From: Streptomyces rugosispiralis
Lineage (GTDB): Bacteria; Actinomycetota; Actinomycetes; Streptomycetales; Streptomycetaceae
Length of the DNA: 64,000 bases
Reading direction: 5' to 3'
Assembly: GCF_024505145.1 (NCBI RefSeq)
Contig: NZ_JANIAA010000005.1
Location: 186,001-250,000, forward strand
Shown here: piece by piece, positions 29,743-38,358 of the stretch
How the letters are laid out: each line of letters opens with the position of its first letter
Position numbering within the stretch: the first letter of the stretch is position 1
Position numbers and translations under genes: made by a program
Notes under the pieces: generated by a model
Seen by the model: only the letters and a program-made list of their open reading frames with translations
The model's database searches: none
What the model was told of the DNA's origin: nothing

Positions 29743-30573
29743 ATGCCAGCCAGCCATGCCGCACGCCTTCGTCGCCGCTGGGCCCTCGCGTCGGTGGTGA
29801 CGGCCGCCGCCGCGGCGGCCGCCGTCGTGACCGTGTCCATGTCCTCGGGAGCCAGCGCGTCCGAAGTGGCGCTGCCGCCCGTCCACGGTGGCTTCGACTA
29901 CCAGATCGGCGGCGCGTACACCCCGCCGAAGGGGGTCGACATCGTCAGCCGTGACCGCGGGGACTCCCCGGCGAACGGGCTGTACAACATCTGCTACGTC
30001 AACGCCTTCCAGGTCCAGCCGGGCGAGCGCGACCAGTGGCCGGACGACCTGCTGCTGCGCGACCGCAACGGCGATCTCGTCATCGACACCAAGTGGAAGG
30101 AACCGCTGCTCGACCTCCGTACCGCCAAGAAGCGCGAGCGGGTGGCGGACAAGGTCGACGGCTGGATCGACGGCTGCGCCGACAAGGGGTTCGACGCCGT
30201 CGAGCCCGACAACTACGACAGCTACGAACGCTCCAAGAAGCTGCTGACCACTGCTCACGCCAAGGCGTTCATGGCCCTGCTGTCGGAGCACGCCCACGCC
30301 CAGGGGCTGGCCATCGCGCAGAAGAACACCGCTGAACTCCTCCCCGACCGGAAGGCGGCCGGGCTGGACTTCGCGGTGGTCGAGGAGTGCGGCGAGTACG
30401 ACGAGTGCGGTGAGTTCGCCAAGGCGTACGACGACCATGTGGTGGTGGTCGAGTACGGCGACGAGGGCTTCAGCAAGGCGTGCGAGGGCTGGGGCGACCG
30501 GCTCAGCGTCGTCCGGCGGGACGAGGACGTCTCTCCCGCGGGCGAGGATGGCTACGTTCGCGAGACCTGTTAG
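29743..30573 (+). CDS. Secreted endo-alpha-1,4-polygalactosaminidase (GH114 family)
   Basis: A 276-residue protein with a signal peptide (basic RLRRRW, hydrophobic core to about 35, ASASE cleavage region) and one GH114 domain. Domain motifs: YNICYVNAFQVQPGE, the acidic catalytic candidate in FDAVEPDNYDSY, IAQKNTAELL and VVEECGEYDECGEFAKAY. Such enzymes cleave galactosaminogalactan-type polymers. ATG 29743 is used (GGAG 6 bases upstream). Secretion is inferred from the signal. The stop codon is followed at once by an 18-bp tandem repeat. Confidence 0.9.
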   Translation: MPASHAARLRRRWALASVVTAAAAAAAVVTVSMSSGASASEVALPPVHGGFDYQIGGAYTPPKGVDIVSRDRGDSPANGLYNICYVNAFQVQPGERDQWPDDLLLRDRNGDLVIDTKWKEPLLDLRTAKKRERVADKVDGWIDGCADKGFDAVEPDNYDSYERSKKLLTTAHAKAFMALLSEHAHAQGLAIAQKNTAELLPDRKAAGLDFAVVEECGEYDECGEFAKAYDDHVVVVEYGDEGFSKACEGWGDRLSVVRRDEDVSPAGEDGYVRETC

Positions 30574-30662
30574 GGAATTCCCTCGTGTTGGGGAATTCCC
30601 TCGTGTTGGGGAATTCCCTCGTGTTGGGGAATTCCCTCGTGTTGGGGAACTCCCTCGTGCCG
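30574..30662 (+). repeat. 18-bp tandem repeat array (about five copies) directly after a stop codon
   Basis: Unit GGAATTCCCTCGTGTTGG, four identical copies at 30574, 30592, 30610 and 30628, then one diverged copy at 30646. Each junction creates the palindrome GGGAATTCCC. The first copy abuts the TAG stop of the GH114 gene. The following 74 bases up to 30736 hold GCGCGGGCGGGGACGC direct repeats and no gene. Confidence 0.9.
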
Positions 30663-30736
30663 TCCGCGTCCCCGTCCGCCCCGCGCGGGCGGGGACGCGT
30701 CGCGCGGGCGGGGACGCGCCGCGTTCGGCGGGCCGC

Positions 30737-31369
30737 TCAGATGCCCAGCTTGGCCTCGTGCGCCGCGGCCACGGCTCCCTTGTCGCCCTCCAGCTCGACC
30801 CGGGCGGACTCCTGGCGGCCGGTGAGGAAGAGCGCCAGCTCGCCCGGTTCGCCGGTGACCGTGACGACCGGGGTGCCGCGGTTGGCCACCGCCGTACGGC
30901 CGTCCGGGCGGCGCAGCACCAGGCCGACCGGGGAGCGGCGGCCGAAGATCCGGGCGCCGCGCTCGATGCGGGACCACAGGGTGTCGGCGAAGACCGGGTC
31001 CAGCTCGCGCGGTGTCCAGTCCGGCCGGGCGCGGCGCACATCCTCGGCGTGGACGTAGAACTCGAAGCTGTTCGCCGCCTCGTCCACCTGCTTCAGCGCG
31101 AACGGCGACATCCGCGGCGGACCGGTGCGGAACAGCTGGAGCAGTTCCTCGTACGGCCGCGCCGCGAACTCCTCCTGCACTCGGGCCAGCCGCGCGGCCA
31201 GCGGCTTGACCAGCACCCCGGCGGCCGCGTCGGGGCGGCGCTCGCGGACCACCAGATGGGCCGCCAGATCGCGGGTGCTCCAGCCCTCGCACAACGTCGG
31301 GGCCGCGGGGCCCGCGCCGTCCAAGAGGTCGGCGAGGAGCAGGCGTTCGCGCTTCGCGTGAGTGGACAT
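30737..31369 (-). CDS. TIGR03085 family protein (DinB/maleylpyruvate isomerase-like)
   Basis: A 210-residue member of the actinobacterial TIGR03085 group within the mycothiol-dependent maleylpyruvate isomerase/DinB superfamily. The N-terminal four-helix part shows CEGWSTRDLAAHLVVRE, with the metal-ligand His; a second His is in FEFYVHAEDVRRA. The C-terminal SCP2-like region (VTVTGEPGELALFLTGR) completes the fold. Enzymatic activity is not demonstrated for this subgroup. Start ATG 31369. Confidence 0.88.
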   Translation of the reverse strand: MSTHAKRERLLLADLLDGAGPAAPTLCEGWSTRDLAAHLVVRERRPDAAAGVLVKPLAARLARVQEEFAARPYEELLQLFRTGPPRMSPFALKQVDEAANSFEFYVHAEDVRRARPDWTPRELDPVFADTLWSRIERGARIFGRRSPVGLVLRRPDGRTAVANRGTPVVTVTGEPGELALFLTGRQESARVELEGDKGAVAAAHEAKLGI

Positions 31370-31449
31370 GCGTCCACCCTACGACCGGGGCCCGCCCGCT
31401 GCCATGAGGAGCGCCGCCGCGCGCCCCGCCGGGGCGGAACGGCCCCGGC

Positions 31450-31629
31450 TACGGGGGCGTCCGCCGTGTGGTCGGGGCTCCGCCGTGTGGTCGGGGCTCC
31501 GCCGTGTGGTCGGGGCTCCGCCCCAGACCACCTGGATCCCGGGGTCTGGGGCGGAGCCCCGGTTGTGGGAAGGGGCGGGGAGGGGAACAGCCCGCCGCAG
31601 GCGTCACGATCCGCCGGATCCGCCGGATC
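31450..31629 (-). repeat. Composite palindromic repeat element
   Basis: The minus strand carries the dispersed block (31567-31602; GCCTGCGGCGGGCTG then TTCCCCTCCCCGCCCC) 40 bases after the stop of the gene at 31643. Next comes a 14-bp stem-loop (CCAGACC...GGGTCTGG region with GGGGCTCCGCCCC, 31513-31560). Upstream are three tandem copies of a 19-base unit CCGTGTGGTCGGGGCTCCG (31461-31520). Between 31603 and 31640 there is a (CCGCCGGAT)n microsatellite. No gene lies here. Confidence 0.7.
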
Positions 31630-31642
31630 CGCCGGACAGTCC

Positions 31643-32689
31643 CTAACCCGGCAGGGGCTTGCTCAGCTTCTTGCCGTCGCGCCCGGCGCTCAGCGTGAGC
31701 GCGCAGGAGACCTGGTCCTCGCCCTGGACGGAGTACGTGCCCAGCGCGGGGTACAGCGCGTAGTAGTAATACATCCGGCCGTCGTTGGGGACGCTCTGGA
31801 GCCGCTTCTTGGCATCCGTCGCGCACAGCGCGAGCGCCTTGGTCTGAATCCCCTTCTCGGTGGAGAAGTCGCCGCTCAGCGTCTCGTTGGCGATCACTTC
31901 GCCGTCGTGCGGGCCGTGGCAGGACCGCTTCTCGACCTTGGTGACGCTGCTGTCCATGGCCGGGTGGTCGAAGCACTGGCCGGGGTCGAGCACCACATAC
32001 GGCACCTTGTCACCGGGCGCGCCGGACTCCGAGGCGTCCGGGGCCGCCGACTCCGAGGCGCCCGGATCCCCGTCGGGGGCCTCGCTGCCGCCGCCCAGCG
32101 GGGCGCCCTTGCCGGGATCCTCCGAGCCCGACGGGGCGGCGGACGACTCGCCGGCCGAGGGCGAGGAGAAGGGGCGGTCCGAGGCCGAGGCGGACGGGCC
32201 GGCGTCGGCCGACTTCTCCTTGCCCCCGTCGTCCTTCGTCCCGATGACGATCGCGCCGACGACCACCGCCACGGCCACCACCGCCGCGATGACGATCGCC
32301 GTGGTCCTGGAGCCGCCGGTGCCGGGCGGCGGGGGAGGGGGCGGCAGCGCCCCCGGGGGTATGGACCCCGGCGGCAGCGCGCCCGGGGGCGGACCGCCGG
32401 GCAGCAGGGCCGGTGGGGTGGGCGGCCCGAAACCGCCGCTCGGCTGGGCCTGGGGCCCCGGCTGGGGCTGCGGCCCCGTCCCGCCCGGCTGTGCGGGCGG
32501 GTCCGCCGGGGGCGGCGGCCCGAAGCCCTGCTGCGGCGGCTGCGCCTGGGCGGGCGGCTGCGGCTGCGCAGGCTGCTGCGGCTGTGCGGGCTGTGGCTGT
32601 GGTGGTTGCTGCTGCGGCTGCGGCGGTGGACCGAACCCCCCGCCGTTTCCAGGCCGGTTGGGGTCGTTCGACGGCGGCGGAAACGTCAT
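31643..32689 (-). CDS. Proline-rich single-pass membrane protein with C-terminal septum-formation-like domain
   Basis: A 348-residue protein. The cytoplasmic N-terminus (about 1-120) is Pro/Gln/Gly-rich (runs of QPQPAQPQQPAQ type). A membrane segment follows (about 126-147, TAIVIAAVVAVAVVVGAIVI), then a Ser/Glu/Ala-rich linker and a C-terminal extracytoplasmic domain (about 230-345). That domain has conserved Cys in LDPGQCFDHP, KRSCHGPHDGEV, LCATDAKK and VSCALTL, a pattern like the actinobacterial septum-formation domain. Function unknown. ATG 32689 is used; ATG 32707 is an equal alternative. Divergent from hisI. Confidence 0.8.
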   Translation of the reverse strand: MTFPPPSNDPNRPGNGGGFGPPPQPQQQPPQPQPAQPQQPAQPQPPAQAQPPQQGFGPPPPADPPAQPGGTGPQPQPGPQAQPSGGFGPPTPPALLPGGPPPGALPPGSIPPGALPPPPPPPGTGGSRTTAIVIAAVVAVAVVVGAIVIGTKDDGGKEKSADAGPSASASDRPFSSPSAGESSAAPSGSEDPGKGAPLGGGSEAPDGDPGASESAAPDASESGAPGDKVPYVVLDPGQCFDHPAMDSSVTKVEKRSCHGPHDGEVIANETLSGDFSTEKGIQTKALALCATDAKKRLQSVPNDGRMYYYYALYPALGTYSVQGEDQVSCALTLSAGRDGKKLSKPLPG

Positions 32690-32770
32690 GTCCGAAGCAT
32701 GCCCCATTCCACTGACAACCCGTCCATCGGCCCGGCCCGCCGGTCGGCTTTCCAGCCCGGATTTCCGGCC

Positions 32771-32818
32771 CGGTTCTCCAGCCCGGCCCCGGTCCGGTTC
32801 TCCAGCCCGGCCCCGGTC
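32771..32818 (+). repeat. Two tandem copies of a 24-bp repeat upstream of hisI
   Basis: Identical 24-base units starting at 32771 and 32795 (CGGTTCTCCAGCCCGG then CCCCGGTC), with degenerate half-copies just before. They lie in the 179-base divergent region between the Pro-rich membrane gene and hisI. Confidence 0.7.
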
Positions 32819-32868
32819 CGGCAGCGATCATTCGTGGGGACCCCCCTCCGGACGTGCAGAATGGTCGC

Positions 32869-33246
32869 ATGACCGGCTCCGACCGCCCCTCCGTCCTCGA
32901 CCCGGCCCTCGCCGCCCGCCTCAAGCGCGGCGCCGACGGCCTGCTGCCCGCCATCGCCCAGCAGTACGACACCGGTGAGGTGCTGATGCTCGGCTGGATG
33001 GACGACGAGGCCCTGCACCGCACCCTCACCACCGGCCGCTGCACCTACTGGAGCCGCAGCCGCCAGGAGTACTGGGTCAAGGGCGACACCTCCGGCCATG
33101 TCCAGTTGGTCAAGTCCGTCGCGCTCGACTGCGACGCCGACACCGTCCTCGTCAAGGTCGACCAGGTCGGCGCCGCCTGCCACACCGGCGACCGCACCTG
33201 CTTCGACGCCGACGAGCTCCCGCTCGGCCCGCGGATCGACCAGTAG
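32869..33246 (+). CDS. hisI: Phosphoribosyl-AMP cyclohydrolase
   Basis: Zinc/magnesium enzyme for the third histidine step; 125 residues, the monofunctional form without HisE. Motifs: [34 protein letters not shown] and the metal-binding [13 protein letters not shown] with CHTGDRTCF (zinc cysteines). ATG 32869. Separated from the main his operon and placed before trpE, as in other Streptomyces. Confidence 0.96.
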   Translation: MTGSDRPSVLDPALAARLKRGADGLLPAIAQQYDTGEVLMLGWMDDEALHRTLTTGRCTYWSRSRQEYWVKGDTSGHVQLVKSVALDCDADTVLVKVDQVGAACHTGDRTCFDADELPLGPRIDQ

Positions 33247-33249
33247 ACC

Positions 33250-33312
33250 GGCCACCACCCCACCCCACCCCACCCCACTCCACCCAAGCCCAAGCCCAAG
33301 CCCAAGCCTCAG
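33250..33312 (+). repeat. Short tandem repeats between hisI and trpE
   Basis: A (CCCCA)n tract (about 33257-33288) followed by (AAGCCC)n (about 33289-33310), strictly C/A-rich on this strand. They lie in the 115-base gap before trpE, with no leader peptide or terminator-like structure visible. Confidence 0.7.
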
Positions 33313-33361
33313 CCCCGTGCCCCGCCGGGCTTCCCAGCCCCAGACCCAGGACGCTGTCACG

Positions 33362-34852
33362 ATGGATCTCGAGACCTTCCGCAAGCTGGCGGCCGACCGC
33401 CGCGTCATCCCCGTGAGCCGCAAGCTGCTCGCGGACGGCGACACCCCCGTGGGCCTCTATCGCAAGCTGGCCGCCGAGCGCCCCGGCACCTTCCTCCTCG
33501 AATCCGCCGAGAACGGCCGCTCCTGGTCCCGCTACTCCTTCATCGGCGTCCGCAGCGCCGCCACCCTCACCGAACGCGACGGCCGCACCCACTGGCTGGG
33601 CACCCCACCGGTCGGCGTCCCCATCGACGGGGACCCCCTCCAGGCGCTGCGCGCCACCGTCGAGACCCTGCACACCCCGCGCGACCTCGGGGGGCTGGTC
33701 CAGCTGCCGCCGTTCACCGGCGGCATGGTCGGCTACCTCGGCTACGACATCGTCCGCCGCCTGGAGAAGGTCGGCGAGCACGGGCGGGACGATCTGCGCC
33801 TGCCCGAGCTGACCATGCTGCTCACCTCGGACCTCGCGGTGCTGGACCACTGGGACGGCACCGTGCTGCTGATCGCCAACGCGATCAACCACAACGACCT
33901 CGACACGGGTGTGGACGAGGCGTACGCGGACGCCGTGGCCCGGCTCGACGCGATGGCCGCCGACCTGGTCCGCCCCGTCGCGACCGACCCCGCCGCGCTG
34001 CCCGACTCCGAACTGCCCGAGTACACCGCGCTGTGGGGCGGCGAGGACTTCATGGCGGCGGTGGACGACATCAAGGAGCGCATCCGCGCGGGCGAGGCGT
34101 TCCAGGTCGTCCCCTCGCAGCGGTTCGAGACGCCGTGCTCGGCGAGTGCCCTCGACGTCTACCGGGTGCTGCGGGCCACCAATCCGAGCCCCTATATGTA
34201 CCTCTTCCGGTTCGAGGGCTTCGACGTGGTGGGCTCAAGCCCGGAGGCGCTGGTCAAGGTCGAGGACGGCCGGGCGATGCTGCACCCCATCGCCGGCACC
34301 CGCCACCGGGGGGCCACCCCGCAGGAGGACGCCGCGCTCGCCGAGGAGCTGCTCGCCGACCCCAAGGAGCGGGCCGAGCATCTGATGCTCGTCGACCTCG
34401 GGCGCAATGACCTCGGGCGGGTCTGCGAGCCGGGCAGCGTGGAGGTCGTCGACTTCATGTCGGTCGAGCGCTACAGCCATGTCATGCACATCGTCTCGAC
34501 CGTCACCGGCAGCCTCGCCGAGGGCCGTACGGCCTTCGACGTGCTCACCGCCTGCTTCCCCGCGGGCACCCTCTCCGGCGCCCCCAAGCCGCGGGCGCTC
34601 CAGATCATCGAGGAGCTGGAGCCGAGCCGCCGCGGGCTGTACGGCGGCTGTGTCGGCTATCTCGACTTCGCGGGCGACTCCGACACCGCGATCGCCATCC
34701 GCACCGCGCTGCTGCGTGAGGGCACGGCGTACGTCCAGGCGGGCGCCGGGATCGTCGCCGACTCCGACCCGGTGGCCGAGGACACGGAGTGCCGCAACAA
34801 GGCGGCGGCGGTGCTGCGGGCGGTGCACGCGGCGGGCCGTCTGGGGCGGTAG
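33362..34852 (+). CDS. trpE: Anthranilate synthase component I
   Basis: Converts chorismate and ammonia to anthranilate with a glutaminase partner encoded elsewhere. 496 residues. The tryptophan feedback site (FLLESAENG) is at about 50. Catalytic-domain motifs: [55 protein letters not shown] and the metal site [16 protein letters not shown] 33362. No Trp-rich leader peptide was found upstream. Followed by the hairpin at 34918. Confidence 0.96.
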   Translation: MDLETFRKLAADRRVIPVSRKLLADGDTPVGLYRKLAAERPGTFLLESAENGRSWSRYSFIGVRSAATLTERDGRTHWLGTPPVGVPIDGDPLQALRATVETLHTPRDLGGLVQLPPFTGGMVGYLGYDIVRRLEKVGEHGRDDLRLPELTMLLTSDLAVLDHWDGTVLLIANAINHNDLDTGVDEAYADAVARLDAMAADLVRPVATDPAALPDSELPEYTALWGGEDFMAAVDDIKERIRAGEAFQVVPSQRFETPCSASALDVYRVLRATNPSPYMYLFRFEGFDVVGSSPEALVKVEDGRAMLHPIAGTRHRGATPQEDAALAEELLADPKERAEHLMLVDLGRNDLGRVCEPGSVEVVDFMSVERYSHVMHIVSTVTGSLAEGRTAFDVLTACFPAGTLSGAPKPRALQIIEELEPSRRGLYGGCVGYLDFAGDSDTAIAIRTALLREGTAYVQAGAGIVADSDPVAEDTECRNKAAAVLRAVHAAGRLGR

Positions 34853-34917
34853 TTCCCGGTGGCGGGTGGCTCGCCGGGGCGGTGTTTCCGGTGGCCGGTG
34901 GCTCCCGGTAGGTCCCA

Positions 34918-34959
34918 TATCCCCCACCCGGGAACGGTCCCGTACCCGGGTGGGGGATA
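34918..34959 (+). promoter_or_regulatory. Perfect 15-bp inverted repeat between trpE and the Trp-associated membrane gene
   Basis: TATCCCCCACCCGGG / CCCGGGTGGGGGATA with a 12-base loop, ending 9 bases before the GTG of the next gene. It could terminate trpE transcription, act as an operator, or mask the downstream ribosome-binding site (GGGGGAT region); it has no poly-U. Confidence 0.65.
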
Positions 34960-34968
34960 GTGGTAGGC

Positions 34969-35664
34969 GTGACTGCAGCAGCCGTACCCCAGCCCAGGGC
35001 CGAGCACGAGCCCTCCGCCCCCGCCGCGCGCGGCCGCCGAAGCAGCCTTGCCATCGCCCTGCTCGCCGGTGCGCTCGGCGCCGCCCTCGTCCTGCTGGCC
35101 ACCAGCCGCAAATGGGCCGAGGGCACCGCGTCCGTCGCCCAGGGGTCCCTCTCGCAGAGCGCCAACGGCGATGACATCACCGGACTCCCCGGCGCCCTCG
35201 CGGTCGTCGGCCTCGCCGCGCTGGTCGCCGTCTTCGCCGTGCGCCGCCTCGGCCGTTTCGTCGTCGCGGGGCTGCTGGCCCTCAGCGGCGCGGGCATCGT
35301 GGTCAGCGCCGCCCTCGGCGCGTCCGACAAGGCGGCGCTGGAGGAGAAGGCGTCCAAGGTGAGCGGGCTGACCCACAGCCCGATCCACGACGTGGCGTAC
35401 ACCCCCTGGCCGTGGATCGCCGCGGCGGGCGGGGTGCTGCTGCTGCTCGCGGGCTTGCTCGCCCTGGGCTACGGCCGTCACTGGCCCGCCATGTCCGGCC
35501 GGTACGAGCGCGCGGGCACCGCGGGCGCCGCGGCCCGGAGCCGCACCCGGCGCGGCGGTGCCGCAGCCGACCCGGACCGCCCCGAGGAGCTGTGGAAGGC
35601 CCTGGACCGCGGCGAGGACCCGACGGAGGCCCCGGCGCGGCGGGAGGCCGAGCGCGGCGCCTAG
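34969..35664 (+). CDS. Tryptophan-associated transmembrane protein (TIGR02234/Trp_oprn_chp)
   Basis: A 231-residue protein with four membrane segments (about 26-46, 68-87, 93-112 and 142-164). The signature region ALVLLATSRKWAEG follows the first segment, and the conserved TPWPWIAAAGG precedes the last. This family is regularly found between trpE and trpC in actinobacteria; its role is unproven, with transport or membrane anchoring suggested. Start GTG 34969. The stop is followed 3 bases later by the start of the long palindromic array. Confidence 0.9.
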   Translation: MTAAAVPQPRAEHEPSAPAARGRRSSLAIALLAGALGAALVLLATSRKWAEGTASVAQGSLSQSANGDDITGLPGALAVVGLAALVAVFAVRRLGRFVVAGLLALSGAGIVVSAALGASDKAALEEKASKVSGLTHSPIHDVAYTPWPWIAAAGGVLLLLAGLLALGYGRHWPAMSGRYERAGTAGAAARSRTRRGGAAADPDRPEELWKALDRGEDPTEAPARREAERGA

Positions 35665-35666
35665 GC

Positions 35667-36412
35667 GCCTGCGGCGGGCTGCTCCCCTCCCCGCCCCTTC
35701 CCGAACCGGGGCTCCGCCCCAGCCCCCGAACCGGGGCTCCGCCCCTGACCCCGGACCGGGCTGTGGCCCTGACCCCGGACTGGGGCTCCGCCCCAGACTC
35801 CGGACCGGGGGCTGTGCCCCGGCCTCCGGACCGGGCTGTGCCCCTGACCCCGAACTGGGGCTCCGCCCCAGCCCCCGAACCGGGGCTCCGCCCCAGACTC
35901 CGGACCGGGGGCTGTGCCCCGGCCTCCGGACCGGGCTGTGCCCCTGACCCCGAACTGGGGCTCCGCCCCAGACTCCGGACCGGGGGCTGTGCCCCGGCCT
36001 CCGGACCGGGGCTCCGCCCCTGACCCCGAACTGGGGCTCCGCCCCTGACCCCGGACCGCAGGCTGTGCCCCGGCCTCCGGACCGGGGCTCCGCCCCTGAC
36101 CCCGGACCGGGGCTCCGAGCCCAGCCCCCGAACCGGGGCTCCGCCCCAGACTCCGGACCGGGCTGTGGCCCCTGACCCCGGACCGGGGCTCCGCCCCCTG
36201 ACCCCGGACCGGGCTGTGCCCCTGACCCCGGACCGGGCTCCGCCCCAGCCCCCGAACCGGGGCTCCGCCCCAGACCCCGGACCGGGGCTCCGCCCCAGGC
36301 TCCCGGGCGGGATCCACGTCCCTGACCCCGGAGCGGGACTGCGCCCCAGATACTCCGTCCGGACCGGGGCTCCGCCCCAAACCCTCGGAGGTCCACCCCC
36401 GGAGGTCCAGGG
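35667..36412 (+). repeat. Large array of palindromic GC-rich repeats (about 740 bp)
   Basis: It starts with the dispersed block GCCTGCGGCGGGCTG-CTCCCCTCCCCGCCCCTTCCC (35667-35702), 3 bases after a stop codon. Roughly 25 units of 24-32 bases follow. Each carries a short palindrome, either GGGGCTCCGCCCC (at least 15 copies) or GGGGGCTGTGCCCC (about 8 variants). These are joined by linkers such as TGACCCCGGACC, AGACTCCGGACC, AGCCCCCGAACC and GGCCTCCGGACC. Longer direct repeats, for example around 35797-35870, 35880-35950 and 35960-36010, indicate segmental duplication. The region 35665-36570 contains no credible gene. Confidence 0.9.
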
Positions 36413-36570
36413 GCGAAGCCCCTGCCACGCGGCGGGGCCGCGCGTCGGCACGGCCCCGCACCGTAAGGTCCCACCCCCGCTCATGGGCGTTTCGCGCATC
36501 GGGGACAATGGCGTGGGAGCGTTCGCCCCCGAGCGCCCGGAGCAGGCGCGTACAGCTACGAGGAGAATTC

Positions 36571-36840
36571 ATGGCGGGTCACGACCACGGACACACCCCG
36601 GCCGCCTGGACCGGTGTCACCATCGCCTTCATCGGCTTCTGCGTCGCCGGCGCGTTCACCGTGGCGGCCAACCCGCTCGGTTTCTGGGCGGGCATGGTGA
36701 TCATCGCCCTCGGCGGTGTCGTCGGCGCGGCGATGCGCGCGGCCGGGCTGGGCATGCCCAAGGCGCAGCACCCGCCGCAGCCGCAGCCCGCGGCGCAGTC
36801 GCAGCCCGCGGCGCAGTCGCAGGCGCAGACCCAGCAGTGA
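36571..36840 (+). CDS. HGxxPAAW family small membrane protein
   Basis: An 89-residue protein beginning MAGHDHGHTPAAWTGV, the family signature, then two membrane segments (about 14-32 and 36-56, separated by AANPLGFW) and a Pro/Gln/Ala/Ser tail with tandem PAAQSQ repeats. Start ATG 36571 has GAGGAG 6 bases upstream. Function unknown; the family sits near trp genes in streptomycetes. Confidence 0.9.
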   Translation: MAGHDHGHTPAAWTGVTIAFIGFCVAGAFTVAANPLGFWAGMVIIALGGVVGAAMRAAGLGMPKAQHPPQPQPAAQSQPAAQSQAQTQQ

Positions 36841-36957
36841 GCCCCGGCGCGGCCCGGGGCCGCGCCCGCCTCCACCGCATGCGGCACTGCGCCGTACGGA
36901 GGTCGGCGCACCGGCCCTGAGCTGCGCCTTCGTGGATCCCCGGGCAGACTCGGCGGT

Positions 36958-37368
36958 GTGACCGAACCACCGCCGACCGTCCTGGCCCCCCTGGTGCGGC
37001 GTCTGGCCGCCCCGTTCGGCGTGCTCGCGGGCGTCCTCGCCGCCTTCGGCTACGTCGCCGCCGTCGACCCCCGGGAGCCCGGCCACTACCCCGTCTGCCC
37101 GCTGCTGCGGCTCACCGGGCTGTACTGCCCCGGCTGCGGCGGGCTGCGCGGCGCCCATGCCCTGGCTCATGGCGATCTGGCGGCCGCGCTGCGTGACAAC
37201 GCCCTGGCCGTCGGCTGTTACGCGGTCTTCGCGGTCTGCTGGGCGGTGTGGTGCGTACGCGGACGCTTCCCGGCGCCGCGGCTGTGGCACGCGGGGGCGC
37301 TCGGTGTGCTGGCCCTGGTCTTCACAATCGTCCGGAATTTCCCGTTCGGGGGACTACTGGTGCCCTGA
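36958..37368 (+). CDS. DUF2752 domain membrane protein
   Basis: A 136-residue protein with about three membrane segments. The family motif is complete: CPLLRLTGLYCPGCGGLRG followed by AHALAHGDLAAALRDN, with three conserved cysteines. C-terminal FTIVRNFPFGGLLVP is also typical. GTG start at 36958, 117 bases after the HGxxPAAW gene. Function unknown; the Cys motif suggests metal or thiol chemistry (inference). Confidence 0.92.
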   Translation: MTEPPPTVLAPLVRRLAAPFGVLAGVLAAFGYVAAVDPREPGHYPVCPLLRLTGLYCPGCGGLRGAHALAHGDLAAALRDNALAVGCYAVFAVCWAVWCVRGRFPAPRLWHAGALGVLALVFTIVRNFPFGGLLVP

Positions 37369-37525
37369 CCGCTGTTGTGTATGTGCATGTGGCGAGCGTC
37401 CGCGTCAACCGGATGCGAGACCTCGGCCTACCGGCGGCTACCATCGCAGTGCCAGGTGACGCGGTGGACCGCCTCACCCGGTACAGATCAGAAGCTTCAT
37501 CCCCGTCACGGAAGGGGGCCGCTCG

Positions 37526-38335
37526 GTGAGTGTGCTCGACGAGATCATCGACGGAGTCCGTGCCGACCTCGCGGAGCGGCAGGCGCGCGTCGCCCTCGAC
37601 GAGCTCAAGGAGCGGGCGGCCAAGGCCCAGCCGGCGAAGGACGGTGTCGCGGCGCTCAAGGGCGACGGCGTCAAGGTGATCTGCGAGGTCAAGCGGTCCA
37701 GCCCCTCCAAGGGCGCGCTCGCCGCGATCGCCGACCCCGCCGGGCTCGCCGCGGACTACGAGGCGGGCGGCGCGGCCGTGATCAGCGTGCTGACCGAGCA
37801 GCGGCGCTTCGGCGGATCGCTGGCCGACCTGGAAGCCGTAAGGGCGAAGGTCGACATTCCGGTGCTCCGTAAGGACTTCATCGTCACCTCGTACCAGCTG
37901 TGGGAGGCGCGGGCGCACGGCGCCGACGTCATCCTGCTGATCGTCGCCGCGCTGGAGCAGCAGGCGCTGGTCTCGCTCATCGAGCGGGCCGAGTCGATCG
38001 GGCTGACGCCCCTGGTCGAGGTGCACGACGAGGAGGAGACCGGCCGGGCCGTCGACGCCGGGGCCCGGGTCATCGGCGTCAACGCGCGCGACCTCAAGAC
38101 CCTCCAGGTGGACCGCTCGAACTTCGCCCGGATCGCCCCGGAGATCCCGGACCATATCGTCAAGATCGCGGAGTCCGGGGTGCGCGGCCCGCACGACCTG
38201 ATCGCCTACGCCAACGACGGCGCGGACGCGGTGCTGGTCGGCGAGTCCCTGGTGACCGGGCGCGACCCCAAGGCCGCGGTGGCCGATCTGGTGGCGGCGG
38301 GCGCCCATCCGGCGCTGCGCCACGGCCGGGACTGA
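37526..38335 (+). CDS. trpC: Indole-3-glycerol phosphate synthase
   Basis: Barrel enzyme converting CdRP to indole-3-glycerol phosphate. 269 residues, monofunctional (no TrpF fused). Motifs: [15 protein letters not shown] (catalytic Lys and Glu), [37 protein letters not shown] and [14 protein letters not shown] 37526 has GGAAGGGGG upstream. First gene of the trpC-trpM-trpB-trpA group. Confidence 0.96.
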   Translation: MSVLDEIIDGVRADLAERQARVALDELKERAAKAQPAKDGVAALKGDGVKVICEVKRSSPSKGALAAIADPAGLAADYEAGGAAVISVLTEQRRFGGSLADLEAVRAKVDIPVLRKDFIVTSYQLWEARAHGADVILLIVAALEQQALVSLIERAESIGLTPLVEVHDEEETGRAVDAGARVIGVNARDLKTLQVDRSNFARIAPEIPDHIVKIAESGVRGPHDLIAYANDGADAVLVGESLVTGRDPKAAVADLVAAGAHPALRHGRD

Positions 38336-38358
38336 CGACGGGGCGGGATCGGCGGACC

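Noticed and set aside
35667..36412. CRISPR array
   Set aside because: The repeats are short palindromes with recurrent linkers, not identical repeats with unique spacers of constant length, and no cas genes are present.
37380..37525. Trp leader peptide (MCMWRAS) and attenuator upstream of trpC
   Set aside because: Only isolated Trp codons, no short stop-terminated ORF, and no alternative terminator pairing was seen.
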